Below are positions 7,705 through 16,604 of a stretch of DNA of 64,000 nt, in pieces. Both the position numbers and the translations under genes were made by a program. Numbering within the stretch: the first letter of the stretch is position 1; the number at the start of each line of letters is the position of its first letter. The DNA lies in the NCBI RefSeq assembly GCF_002876705.1, contig NZ_MDAG01000009.1, positions 50,724 through 114,723 on the forward strand, written 5' to 3'. The notes beneath the pieces are model-generated. The model made no database searches. It saw only the letters and a program-made list of their open reading frames with translations, and had not been told where the DNA came from. The stretch comes from Enterovibrio norvegicus_B (lineage in GTDB: Bacteria; Pseudomonadota; Gammaproteobacteria; Enterobacterales; Vibrionaceae).

Positions 7705-9393
7705 ATGACAACGTTACCTCCTCCCGGCTCGCCGGATATTGATATTGCACGTGCAGTAAAACCGTGGCCTATCTTCGAAGTGGCGCAGCGTAAACTCGGC
7801 ATTGCGCAGCATGCGTTGATCCCTTACGGACACTACAAAGCCAAACTCGATTTGGCGCAGATTGATACCGATACCAAGTTGGGTAAATTGGTGTTAGTGA
7901 CGGCCATCACACCAACACCTGCGGGTGAAGGGAAAACCACCACGAGTATTGGTTTGACTGACGCATTAAATGCCATTGGCATTAACGCCAGTGTCTGTTT
8001 ACGTGAACCCTCGCTTGGCCCTTGTTTCGGCGTGAAAGGCGGTGCCGCGGGCGGCGGTCGTGCTCAAGCCATCCCAATGGAAGATCTGAATCTGCATTTC
8101 AATGGCGATTTTCATGCCATTACCTCTGCGCACAATTTGCTTGCAGCATTGATAGACAACCATATTCATTGGGGTAACGAGTTAAACCTCGACCCTCGTC
8201 GTATTACGTGGCGACGTGTGATGGACATGAATGATCGTGCCCTTCGCAACACGCTGGTGGGGCTTGGTGGACCTGCGCATGGTCAACCGAGAGAATCGGG
8301 CTTCGACATTACTGTGGCCTCAGAAATCATGGCGATCTTGTGTTTAGCCGAAGACCGAAAAGATCTTCAAAAGCGCCTCGGCAATATCATCATTGGGCGT
8401 AATCGCGACAATCAACCTGTGACTGCCCGAGAGCTAGGCGCTGAAGGCGCGATGACCGTGTTGCTGAAAGAAGCGATTCAACCCAATTTGATTCAAACCT
8501 TAGAGCACAATCCTGCGCTGATACACGGTGGCCCTTTCGCCAATATTGCGCACGGTTGTAACTCTGTGATGGCAACCCGCACCGCGATGGCACTCAGTGA
8601 TGTTGTGGTGACCGAAGCAGGCTTCGGTGCCGATCTCGGTGCTGAAAAGTTTATCGATATCAAATGCCGTATGTCGGGCTTAATGCCTGATGCCGTCGTA
8701 CTGGTGTGTACGGTGCGCGCATTGAAAATGCAAGGTGGTGTGCCAAAAGCTGACTTGGATGCGATCAACGTTGAGGCCGTTATTGAGGGTTCTTCTAACC
8801 TCTCTCGCCACATCAAAAATTTGCAGCAATTTGGCTTAACCCCGTTGGTGGCTATCAACCGATTCCCAACCGATGATGATAAAGAATTGGCCGCGATTAA
8901 AGAGGTTTGTTTGTCGTTAGGTGCACCGGTTGAAGAAGCTCAACACTGGGCGGAAGGTGGCCTCGGTGCCAAAGCTGTCGCGGAAGGTGTGAAAGACATG
9001 CTGGATGGCGAAAAGCCGGACGTGAAATTCCTCTACGACAATGCGTTGCCGATTGACGAAAAAATTCGCACTGTCGCGACGAAACTCTACGGCGCTTCAG
9101 ACGTGCAATTTAATATCGCCGCACAAAAGCAATTGGACGAAATCCACGCGCTAGGCTTTGGTGATTTGCCGATTTGTATCGCCAAAACGCCTTATAGTTT
9201 CTCTGCCGACCCCACGCTTTTGGGTGCGCCAAGCGACCATGTCTTGCCAGTACGCGAGCTTCGTTTAATGGCAGGCGCGGGCTTTGTGGTCGCCATCTGT
9301 GGCGATGTCATGACCATGCCAGGCCTACCAAGAAAACCTGCAGCGTTGAGTATCTCGTTGGATGAAAACGGTGAAATTGTTGGGTTGTTCTAA
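7705..9393 (+). CDS. fhs: Formate--tetrahydrofolate ligase
   Basis: A 562-residue enzyme that joins formate to tetrahydrofolate using ATP, giving 10-formyl-THF. The nucleotide loop is TPAGEGKTTTSIG (about residues 58-72), followed by the conserved REPSLGPCFG and KGGAAGGG stretches; the C-terminal MTMPGLPRKPAA block is also characteristic. ATG 7663 would add 14 residues not expected in the family; neither start has a strong ribosome site. A terminator follows at 9440-9464, so it is probably a single-gene unit. Its position next to the dimethylglycine demethylase cluster suggests linked one-carbon metabolism, which is inference. Confidence 0.96.
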   Translation: MTTLPPPGSPDIDIARAVKPWPIFEVAQRKLGIAQHALIPYGHYKAKLDLAQIDTDTKLGKLVLVTAITPTPAGEGKTTTSIGLTDALNAIGINASVCLREPSLGPCFGVKGGAAGGGRAQAIPMEDLNLHFNGDFHAITSAHNLLAALIDNHIHWGNELNLDPRRITWRRVMDMNDRALRNTLVGLGGPAHGQPRESGFDITVASEIMAILCLAEDRKDLQKRLGNIIIGRNRDNQPVTARELGAEGAMTVLLKEAIQPNLIQTLEHNPALIHGGPFANIAHGCNSVMATRTAMALSDVVVTEAGFGADLGAEKFIDIKCRMSGLMPDAVVLVCTVRALKMQGGVPKADLDAINVEAVIEGSSNLSRHIKNLQQFGLTPLVAINRFPTDDDKELAAIKEVCLSLGAPVEEAQHWAEGGLGAKAVAEGVKDMLDGEKPDVKFLYDNALPIDEKIRTVATKLYGASDVQFNIAAQKQLDEIHALGFGDLPICIAKTPYSFSADPTLLGAPSDHVLPVRELRLMAGAGFVVAICGDVMTMPGLPRKPAALSISLDENGEIVGLF

Positions 9394-9439
9394 TCCCATC
9401 TAAAACGTCTTCGCCAACATTGCTACAAAAGTGACAAAT

Positions 9440-9464
9440 AGCGCGACGAGAGGTCGCGCTTTTT
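9440..9464 (+). terminator. Intrinsic terminator of fhs
   Basis: Stem AGCGCGAC/GTCGCGCT with a 5-base loop, then TTTTT. Confidence 0.85.
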
Positions 9465-9544
9465 GTTACTTGGCCTTTGCCGGTTTTCGTCAAGGCTTCA
9501 AGCATGTAGAGTGCTCCCAAATCAAGAAGTAATAGGGAGATGTT

Positions 9545-10723
9545 ATGTGCAAAAAGGAAAAGCCGTATCAATATCGTGAGCGCAATGTCGAGTTAGATGC
9601 TGATCGGGCATTTCGATTTGGTGAAGGGAAAATCAGTGGGTATTTGTCTGTCTTTCTCGGTGCTTTATCGCTTCTAGCTGTGCTTGCTTATCTGTTTCCT
9701 TCCTACCTAACAACCACTGAACTTCGCAAAGCGTATGACGCTGAAAGCCTGCAACAGGTCTTAAAATACGGCATGTACTTCTCCCTCTTTTTCGGTGCAA
9801 TGACCCATTTTTTGAAGAAGTACCGCCGCCTCGGATGCACGGGCATGTTGCTGACGTTGATCGCGTTTGGTCTTGGCGGTTACACCGTCCCCGTTGGGCC
9901 AGTAGAACCCAAATCGCTGTCACTTGGTGTTGATTGGCTCATTCTGGCGTTTTTAGGCTCGGCATTGGTATTTATTACGCTAGAGAAGCTGTTGCCTAAA
10001 TACAAAAACCAAGTGATTTTACGCGAAGAATGGGAGACGGATTTCTTTTACTTCTGTTTCAATCATCTCGCGATTTCTGCCATTTTGATTTATGCCAACT
10101 ACCATACCAGCCACTTTAGTTGGGCGGTGAGCGGTTCTTTTCAGGAAACCATTCAATCTCTGCCAACGATTGTGCAATTCGCGATGATCGTGATTGCGGC
10201 TGATTTTGTGCTGTATTGGGAACACCGTTTGTTCCATGAAGTGAAGCTACTGTGGCCAATACATGCTGTGCATCATTCCGTGAAGAATCTCGATTGGTTG
10301 GCAGGGTCGCGTGGGCATTTTCTCCAAGTGTTCTCTGAGCGTGCAATGGTCATGGTGCCATTGTATTTATTGGGTCCGTCTGAAAGTGCGTTGAATGCAT
10401 ACGTCATCTTCGCTGCGCTCCAAGCGGTACTGATCCACTGCAACACACGTATGCATTTTGGTGTGCTCAAATACGTCTTCGTCACGCCGCAATTTCATCA
10501 TTGGCACCACAGCTCTGAAAAGCCGGCGATTGATACCAATTACTCTGCGCACTTGGTTCTGTTTGATTGGTTGTTTGGCACCATGCACATGCCCACTCAA
10601 CATTGGCCTGCGGAATATGGCACAACAAAGCCGTTGCCGAAAACCATCATTGGGCAATTGTTGTATCCCATCAATGCGTTGAAAAATAAGACAAAAAACG
10701 AAGAAGACGAACGTGTAAATTAA
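9545..10723 (+). CDS. Fatty acid hydroxylase/sterol desaturase-family membrane protein
   Basis: A 392-residue membrane protein with hydrophobic segments at about 33-53, 76-90, 98-116, 129-146, 172-185 and 208-224, then the di-iron histidine boxes of the superfamily: H227xxxH231 (HRLFH), H240xxHH244 (HAVHH) and HHWHH at 318-322, plus extra His298 and His304. Such enzymes insert oxygen into, or desaturate, lipid substrates at the membrane. The N-terminal four-segment part is longer than in the basic enzymes. The start ATG 9545 has GGGAGA before it. It sits between fhs and the dimethylglycine cluster but no functional link is evident. Confidence 0.88.
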   Translation: MCKKEKPYQYRERNVELDADRAFRFGEGKISGYLSVFLGALSLLAVLAYLFPSYLTTTELRKAYDAESLQQVLKYGMYFSLFFGAMTHFLKKYRRLGCTGMLLTLIAFGLGGYTVPVGPVEPKSLSLGVDWLILAFLGSALVFITLEKLLPKYKNQVILREEWETDFFYFCFNHLAISAILIYANYHTSHFSWAVSGSFQETIQSLPTIVQFAMIVIAADFVLYWEHRLFHEVKLLWPIHAVHHSVKNLDWLAGSRGHFLQVFSERAMVMVPLYLLGPSESALNAYVIFAALQAVLIHCNTRMHFGVLKYVFVTPQFHHWHHSSEKPAIDTNYSAHLVLFDWLFGTMHMPTQHWPAEYGTTKPLPKTIIGQLLYPINALKNKTKNEEDERVN

Positions 10724-10873
10724 AGGCAAATTCTCTGGAAGTTTTACGGCATCGTGGAGTGTGTTTTTCCCTGACGCATTCCCGCCATAAGTTGTCGCAA
10801 TCGTGTCGCTGAAAATAGAGCTTGTTGGTTAACTTGGAAGATATACAAGGATAAAACTAACAAGGACAGCGCA

Positions 10874-11866
10874 ATGTCGGACATCAATCCAGCCGCGGCG
10901 AAACTTCATAGTGACTCTATCATCATTGATGGACTCATCATCGCCAAATGGGACAGGGCTCTGTTTGAAGATATGGCCAAGGGCGGCTTAACGGCCGCCA
11001 ATTGTACTGTATCTGTATGGGAAGGCTTTCAAGGCACCATTGATAACATCGTTGAATTTAATCAACTCTTTCAAGAAAACAGCGACTTAATTCGTCCTGT
11101 TCATACCACGCAAGACATCCTCCGCGCGAAAGAAGAAGGAAAGACGGGGGTTATCCTCGGCTTCCAAAACGTACACGCTTTCGAAGATAAACTGGGCTAC
11201 ATCGAGATCTTTAAAAAGCTCGGTGTGGGCATCGCGCAAATGGCGTACAACACCCAAAACTTGGTCGGTACTGGCTGCTATGAACGAGATGGTGGCTTAT
11301 CGGGGTTTGGCCGTGAAGTCGTTGCTGAAATGAATCGTGTCGGCATCATGTGCGACCTTTCTCACGTTGGGCCAAAGACATCGGAAGAAGTCATCCTCGC
11401 ATCGAAAAAACCTGTCTGTTATTCCCACTGTCTGCCGCTGGGTTTGAAAGATCATCCACGAAACAAGTCTGATGAAGAACTTAAGTTTATTGCCGATCAC
11501 GGCGGCTTTATCGGCGTCACCATGTTTGCTCCTTTCTTGAAAAACGGCATTAACTCAACGATTGAAGATTACGTCGAAGCCATTGATTACATCGTGGATC
11601 TGGTGGGTGAAGATTGTGTTGGTATCGGCACCGATTTCACGCAAGGTCACGGGCAAGATTTCTTCGAATGGATCACACATGACAAAGGCTACGCCAGAAG
11701 ACTGGTGAAGTTCGGTGAAATCATCAACCCGAAGGGTATGCGCACTGTGGGTGAGTTTCCAAATCTCACGGAAGCATTGCTCGCCAATGGTTGGTCACCA
11801 GAAAAAGTGCAGAAAGTGATGGGCGGGAACTGGGTCAATGTCCTTAAGGATGTATGGGGCGAATAA
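10874..11866 (+). CDS. M19-type membrane dipeptidase homologue of the dimethylglycine cluster
   Basis: A 330-residue amidohydrolase-fold protein related to renal dipeptidase. Visible family blocks are GVILGFQNVHAFED, CDLSHVGPKTSEEV, YSHCLPLGLKDHPRNKSDEE and GIGTDFTQGHG. The N-terminal His-x-Asp pair that binds zinc in standard M19 enzymes is not there: the equivalent spot reads IIDGLIIAKWD. As I recall, a homologue (PA5396) precedes the DUF5943 protein and DgcA in Pseudomonas aeruginosa, the same order as here. Its role in dimethylglycine breakdown is not established; peptidase activity is doubtful given the motif change. AAGGACAG precedes the ATG. Confidence 0.85.
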   Translation: MSDINPAAAKLHSDSIIIDGLIIAKWDRALFEDMAKGGLTAANCTVSVWEGFQGTIDNIVEFNQLFQENSDLIRPVHTTQDILRAKEEGKTGVILGFQNVHAFEDKLGYIEIFKKLGVGIAQMAYNTQNLVGTGCYERDGGLSGFGREVVAEMNRVGIMCDLSHVGPKTSEEVILASKKPVCYSHCLPLGLKDHPRNKSDEELKFIADHGGFIGVTMFAPFLKNGINSTIEDYVEAIDYIVDLVGEDCVGIGTDFTQGHGQDFFEWITHDKGYARRLVKFGEIINPKGMRTVGEFPNLTEALLANGWSPEKVQKVMGGNWVNVLKDVWGE

Positions 11867-11938
11867 GTTCTCCGCATGACCTGTTGAATTTAACCAAACC
11901 AAACCAAACCGGAACAGCCAACTTATAAGGAAAGCACC

Positions 11939-12469
11939 ATGGGGCATCATCCACCAGAATTACCAATCAACGTCGATGACGAAACCGGCGTTTGGAGTAC
12001 CGATGGGCTCCCCATGCTGTATGTGCCGCGCCATTTTTTCATCAACAATCATGCGGCGGTTGAAGAAGCATTAGGCGCAGATGTCTACGCTGATTTGCTC
12101 TACAAGGCGGGCTACAAATCCGCTTACTTTTGGTGTGAACAAGAAGGGGCAACCCACGGTATTTCAGGCGCTGAAGTGTTTGATCACTACATGAAGCGTT
12201 TGTCGCAACGCGGTTGGGGGCAGTTCTTTATCGAACAACTTGATGTGTCTCAAGGCACAGCGCGAGTGCGTCTCGAGAATTCCGCATTCGTGTATTACTA
12301 CGGAAAAAATGACCGCAAAGTGGATTACATGTTCACGGGGTGGTTCGCAGGCGCGATGGATCAAGTGTCCGAAAGCGTGGGATTCCCATTGAAAACGCAA
12401 GCAGTCCAATTGCAAAGCGGCTCAGAAGAAGGCTGTGATGTTGGGGTGTTTGAGGTGAAGCCGATTTAG
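11939..12469 (+). CDS. DUF5943 (V4R-like) protein of the dimethylglycine cluster
   Basis: A 176-residue soluble protein. Features seen are YVPRHFFINNH near residues 29-39, a central LLYKAGYKSAYFWCEQE and C-terminal GCDVGVFEVK, resembling the 4-vinyl-reductase-like (V4R) fold proteins found in hydrocarbon-binding and hydrogenase-maturation contexts. It corresponds in position to PA5397 between the dipeptidase and DgcA of Pseudomonas. AAGGAAAG sits before ATG 11939. Function is unknown; the constant genomic company suggests an accessory role to DgcAB. Confidence 0.75.
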   Translation: MGHHPPELPINVDDETGVWSTDGLPMLYVPRHFFINNHAAVEEALGADVYADLLYKAGYKSAYFWCEQEGATHGISGAEVFDHYMKRLSQRGWGQFFIEQLDVSQGTARVRLENSAFVYYYGKNDRKVDYMFTGWFAGAMDQVSESVGFPLKTQAVQLQSGSEEGCDVGVFEVKPI

Positions 12470-12490
12470 ACGCAGGAAGGAAAGGTTCTG

Positions 12491-12600
12491 GGAAGAGCGG
12501 GAAGAGCAGGCCCTAGGTCCTAGGAAGAGCAAAATCAAAAGCTTGACGCCACCTTCAGACCTTCAAAGAATCGTTGCAGGACCCAGGACCCAGGACCCAG
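12491..12600. repeat. Cluster of short repeats before dgcA
   Basis: Between the DUF5943 gene and dgcA are three copies of GGAAGAGC (12491-12498, 12500-12507, 12523-12530), a double palindrome CCTAGG-T-CCTAGG (12512-12524), and 3.4 tandem copies of the 7-mer CAGGACC (12577-12600). The GGTCC and GGACC parts could pair in RNA and fold a structure just upstream of the dgcA ribosome site (AAGGAAGTG). Confidence 0.7.
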
Positions 12601-12622
12601 AAAAACATAATAAGGAAGTGCA

Positions 12623-14683
12623 ATGTCCCAGTTTGATGCCATTTTTCAACCGCTTGCTATCAACAAGCTGATGATCAGAAATCGCGTGATCAGTACGGCC
12701 CACGCCGAGGTGTATTCGACGGAAAATGGCATGCCGACTGAGCGCTATATCCAGTATTACGAGGAAAAAGCCAAAGGAGGAATTGGACTGTGTGTCTGTG
12801 GCGGTTCTAGCCCTGTGTCGATTGATAGCCCGCAAGGTTGGTGGAAATCCGTCAACATGGCGTCTGACGATGTGGTTCCTCATTTACAAAATCTTGCTGA
12901 TGCCATGCACAAGCATGGCGCGGCGATCATGATTCAAATTACGCACATGGGGCGTCGCTCACGGTGGGATGGTGGTGAGTGGCCATCATTAATGAGCCCG
13001 AGCGGCATTCGAGAGCCCGTGCACCGCGCGACCTGTAAAACGATTGAGCCAGAGGAAATCTGGCGCATCATTGGCGATTTCGCGAAAGCGACTAAACGTG
13101 CAAAAGATGGCGGTTTAGACGGCGTGGAACTCTCTTTCGCGCACCAACATTTGGTTGATCAGTTCTGGAGCCCGCGTGTTAACAAGCGCACCGATGAGTG
13201 GGGCGGGAGCTTCGAAAACCGCATGCGTTTTGGCGTAGAAATTCTGAAAGCCGTGCGCGACGAAGTCGGGCCCGATTTTGCGGTCGGCATTCGTATGACG
13301 GGCGATGAGTTTCACCCAGATGGTCTTAACCAAGACGACATGAAAGAGATTGCCGCGTACTACGACGGTCTCGGCATGATTGATTTCTTTAGTATCGTGG
13401 GATCAGGGTGTGACACCCACAACACGCTTGCGAACGTGATTCCGAACATGACGTACCCGCCCGAGCCGTTTATTCATTTGGCAGCAGGCATTCGCAGTGT
13501 CGTTAATGTGCCAGTGATGCATGCGCAAAACATCAAAGATCCCGTACAAGCGGCGCGTGCCTTAGAGAGCGGCTTGATTGATTTTGTAGGTATGACCCGT
13601 GCCCATCTTGCCGACCCACACCTCATCACCAAAGTGAAACTGGGACAGACAGATCAAATTCGCCAATGTGTCGGCGCGAATTACTGCATCGACCGCCAGT
13701 ACCAAGGCATCGATGTGCTTTGTATTCAGAATGCCGCGACTTCTCGCGAGCAAACCATGCCGCACATCATCCAAAAAACAGACGGCCCAATTCGCAAGGT
13801 AGTGATTGTTGGCGGTGGTCCTGCGGGCATGGAGGCGGCACGCGTCTGTGCGGAGCGCGGGCACCAAGTGACGCTGTTTGAGAAAAACAGCGAGCTAGGC
13901 GGGCAGATCACCATTGCGGCACAAGCGCCGCAGCGCGAACAAATTGCGGGAATCACGCGTTGGTTTGATCTCGAACTTCGCCGCCTTGGTGTGAATCTAG
14001 TGTTCGATGTGACCGCTGATGAAACCATGATCTCGGCAGAAAATGCTGACGTGGTGTTACTCGCGGTGGGCGGTAAACCGTTCGTGAATCAGATGGCTGA
14101 ATGGGGTGCTGAAGACGGTTTAGTTGTCAGCAGTTGGGATGTGCTCAGTGGTGCAGTTGAACCGGGTAAAAACGTCGTCGTGTATGACACGATTTGTGAA
14201 TTTAGTGGCATGTCAGTGGCGGACTTTCTCGCCGCCAAAGGGGCACAAGTTGAAATGGTCACTGATGACATTAAACCCGGCGTGGCTGTGGGAGGCACCA
14301 GCTTCCCTACTTACTACCGTAGCCTCTATACCCGAGATGTCGTGATGACATCTGATTTGATGTTAGAGAAAGTCTATAAAGAAGGCGATGCCTTGATCGC
14401 GCACTTTGAAAATGAGTACACGGGTGTGAAAGAAGAACGCGTGGTTGACCAAGTGGTGATTGAAAACGGTGTTAGGCCGGATGAAGCACTTTACTACGTA
14501 TTCAAAGACGGTTCACGCAACAAAGGGCAAATCGACATTGAAGCGCTGTTTGCAGCACAGCCTCAGCCTATTTTCTCCGAACAAGGCGAGGGCTATTTGT
14601 TGTACCGTCTGGGTGATTGCAACGCGCCGCGTAATATTCATGCGGCGATTTACGACGCCTTACGCCTTTGTAAAGACCTGTAG
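12623..14683 (+). CDS. dgcA: Dimethylglycine demethylase subunit DgcA (OYE-like flavoprotein)
   Basis: A 686-residue enzyme with an N-terminal old-yellow-enzyme TIM barrel (NKRTDEWGGSFENRMRFG at about 190-207) and a C-terminal dinucleotide-binding half (VVIVGGGPAGMEAARVCAERG at about 393-413), as in 2,4-dienoyl-CoA reductase and trimethylamine dehydrogenase. The linker has Cys in CVGANYC and a third Cys about 11 residues on, one fewer than the four-Cys cluster of dienoyl-CoA reductase. In Pseudomonas DgcAB demethylates dimethylglycine to sarcosine. The neighbouring dgcB, ETF-like and accessory genes match that cluster, which is the main reason for the specific name. Confidence 0.88.
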   Translation: MSQFDAIFQPLAINKLMIRNRVISTAHAEVYSTENGMPTERYIQYYEEKAKGGIGLCVCGGSSPVSIDSPQGWWKSVNMASDDVVPHLQNLADAMHKHGAAIMIQITHMGRRSRWDGGEWPSLMSPSGIREPVHRATCKTIEPEEIWRIIGDFAKATKRAKDGGLDGVELSFAHQHLVDQFWSPRVNKRTDEWGGSFENRMRFGVEILKAVRDEVGPDFAVGIRMTGDEFHPDGLNQDDMKEIAAYYDGLGMIDFFSIVGSGCDTHNTLANVIPNMTYPPEPFIHLAAGIRSVVNVPVMHAQNIKDPVQAARALESGLIDFVGMTRAHLADPHLITKVKLGQTDQIRQCVGANYCIDRQYQGIDVLCIQNAATSREQTMPHIIQKTDGPIRKVVIVGGGPAGMEAARVCAERGHQVTLFEKNSELGGQITIAAQAPQREQIAGITRWFDLELRRLGVNLVFDVTADETMISAENADVVLLAVGGKPFVNQMAEWGAEDGLVVSSWDVLSGAVEPGKNVVVYDTICEFSGMSVADFLAAKGAQVEMVTDDIKPGVAVGGTSFPTYYRSLYTRDVVMTSDLMLEKVYKEGDALIAHFENEYTGVKEERVVDQVVIENGVRPDEALYYVFKDGSRNKGQIDIEALFAAQPQPIFSEQGEGYLLYRLGDCNAPRNIHAAIYDALRLCKDL

Positions 14684-14703
14684 CATTTGGCGAGGTGAGC
14701 GAT

Positions 14704-16599
14704 ATGTCCACAGCGCTAATTGGTCCTCTTCTTCTCCTTGTGATCGTGCTTGCTGCGATCGGCGCAGGGAGAAGAATCAAGATGTGGCGTCAGGGTAAGC
14801 CTGATCACATCCCCTTTTTTAAAGCCATCACCGCCATTCTGCCTCGTTATCTTCATGACTTGCATGATGTGGTGGCACGAGACAAAAAATTTGCCAATAC
14901 CCACGTGGCAACGGCGGGGGGCTTTGTTGCCTCCGTGCTTGTCATGCTGGTGGTGTATGTGTTGGGCAGCGACTCGTCTATAACGTATGGCGTGTTGGCG
15001 GTTACCTTTTCCGTCATGAGTGTTGGCGCGTATCAGGTCAAAAAACGCCGCGAAAACCCGCCGCCAAATTTGTCTAAAGGTGCTTGGCAACGCCTTCCTT
15101 ATAGCTTGTTGGTGTTCTCACTCTCAGGCCTTTTTATCTCCATCATCCAACTTCTTGGCTTCGTCAACATATCCATTGTTGTCACCTTCTTTTTGATTGC
15201 GGGTGTACTGCTTGGCTTAACGGAACTGATATTTGGCATGACGTGGGGGGGGCCGATGAAGCATGCCTTCGCGGGTGCGCTTCACTTAGGCTTTCACCGA
15301 CGCCAAGACCGTTTCGCGGGTGGACGTTCCACAGGGCTTAAACCCATTGATTTGAATGAAAGCAAACTCGGCGTCGAAATGGCGACGGATTTCCATTGGA
15401 ATCAGCTATTGGGGTTTGATGCCTGTGTGCAGTGTGGGCGCTGTGAAAAAGTTTGCCCTGCGTTTGCAGCAGGTCAGCCGCTTAATCCGAAAAAGCTGAT
15501 CCAAGATCTCGTGGTGGGCATGGCGGGTGGCGATACTTCTCACTATGCCGGTAGCCCTTATCCTGGAAAGGAGGCGAGCAAAGAAAGCGCGAAATGTGGC
15601 GCACCGGATACGCCGTTGTTTGAAAGCTTGTTGGACACAGACACCGTGTGGTCTTGCACCACATGTCGTGCGTGTGTTGAAGAGTGTCCGATGATGATTG
15701 AGCATGTTGATGCCATCGTGGACATGCGCCGTCATTTGACCTTGGCCAAAGGTGAAACCGCAGGAAAAGGCTCGGACTCCCTCGATAATTTGATCGCGAC
15801 GGATAACCCGAACGGTTTTTCTCCTGCGAATCGCGCCAACTGGTCAATTGATTTGAAGCTTGATGCGATGTCAGACGTGGGTCGTGCCGATGTCCTCTTG
15901 TGGGCGGGAGATGGCGCGTTTGATTTAGCCTATCAGCGCACACTTCGCGCCGTGGTGGCACTGCTTCGTCAAGCCAAGGTGAACTTCGCGATCTTAGGCA
16001 ACGAAGAACTCGACAGCGGAGACTTGGCACGTCGATTGGGCGATGAAGCAACGTTCCAACGTCTCGCAAACGCCAACGTAAAAACCCTCAATAAATACAG
16101 CTTCGACACCATAGTCACGCCTGATCCTCATGCATTTCATGTGCTGAAAAACGAATATGGCGACTTCGGCGGTGACTATCAGGTCATGCACCATACCGAG
16201 TTTCTAGCCGAACTGGTAAAAACCAACAAACTGACGCTCACCGAAGCCAAAACGCAAGACGTCACCTATCACGATCCTTGTTATCTCGGGCGTTACAACG
16301 GTGGCTATGACGCACCACGATATCTGCTCACCGCCATGGGGTTTACCCTTAATGAGATGGAACGGTCAGGTTTTCGTTCACGCTGCTGTGGTGGTGGCGG
16401 TGGTGCGCCAATCACGGATATTCCCGGTGAGCACCGCATTGCGGACATGCGTATGGATGATGCGCGAGAAACGGGGGCAGAATTGGTCGCGGTTGCCTGC
16501 CCGCAGTGCGCGGTCATGTTGGAAGGTGTGGTGATGCCACGACCAGAAGTGAAAGACGTGGCCGTGATGCTGTTGGATCGTATTGAGAAAGAGGGGTAG
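14704..16599 (+). CDS. dgcB: Dimethylglycine demethylase iron-sulfur subunit DgcB
   Basis: A 631-residue membrane-attached Fe-S protein: several hydrophobic segments in the first 180 residues, then two 4Fe-4S motifs (CVQCGRCEKVCP about residue 240 and CTTCRACVEECP about 317), and a C-terminal CCG-type domain with RCCGGGGGAP and ACPQC. This is the pattern of electron-transfer subunits that pass electrons between a flavoenzyme and ETF or quinone. ATG 14704 is used because GAGGTGAG lies before it and overlaps the GTG at 14695. It begins 20 bases after dgcA and ends 5 bases before the ETF-alpha-like gene, so it is one operon. Confidence 0.88.
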   Translation: MSTALIGPLLLLVIVLAAIGAGRRIKMWRQGKPDHIPFFKAITAILPRYLHDLHDVVARDKKFANTHVATAGGFVASVLVMLVVYVLGSDSSITYGVLAVTFSVMSVGAYQVKKRRENPPPNLSKGAWQRLPYSLLVFSLSGLFISIIQLLGFVNISIVVTFFLIAGVLLGLTELIFGMTWGGPMKHAFAGALHLGFHRRQDRFAGGRSTGLKPIDLNESKLGVEMATDFHWNQLLGFDACVQCGRCEKVCPAFAAGQPLNPKKLIQDLVVGMAGGDTSHYAGSPYPGKEASKESAKCGAPDTPLFESLLDTDTVWSCTTCRACVEECPMMIEHVDAIVDMRRHLTLAKGETAGKGSDSLDNLIATDNPNGFSPANRANWSIDLKLDAMSDVGRADVLLWAGDGAFDLAYQRTLRAVVALLRQAKVNFAILGNEELDSGDLARRLGDEATFQRLANANVKTLNKYSFDTIVTPDPHAFHVLKNEYGDFGGDYQVMHHTEFLAELVKTNKLTLTEAKTQDVTYHDPCYLGRYNGGYDAPRYLLTAMGFTLNEMERSGFRSRCCGGGGGAPITDIPGEHRIADMRMDDARETGAELVAVACPQCAVMLEGVVMPRPEVKDVAVMLLDRIEKEG

Positions 16600-16604
16600 C
16601 TGTG

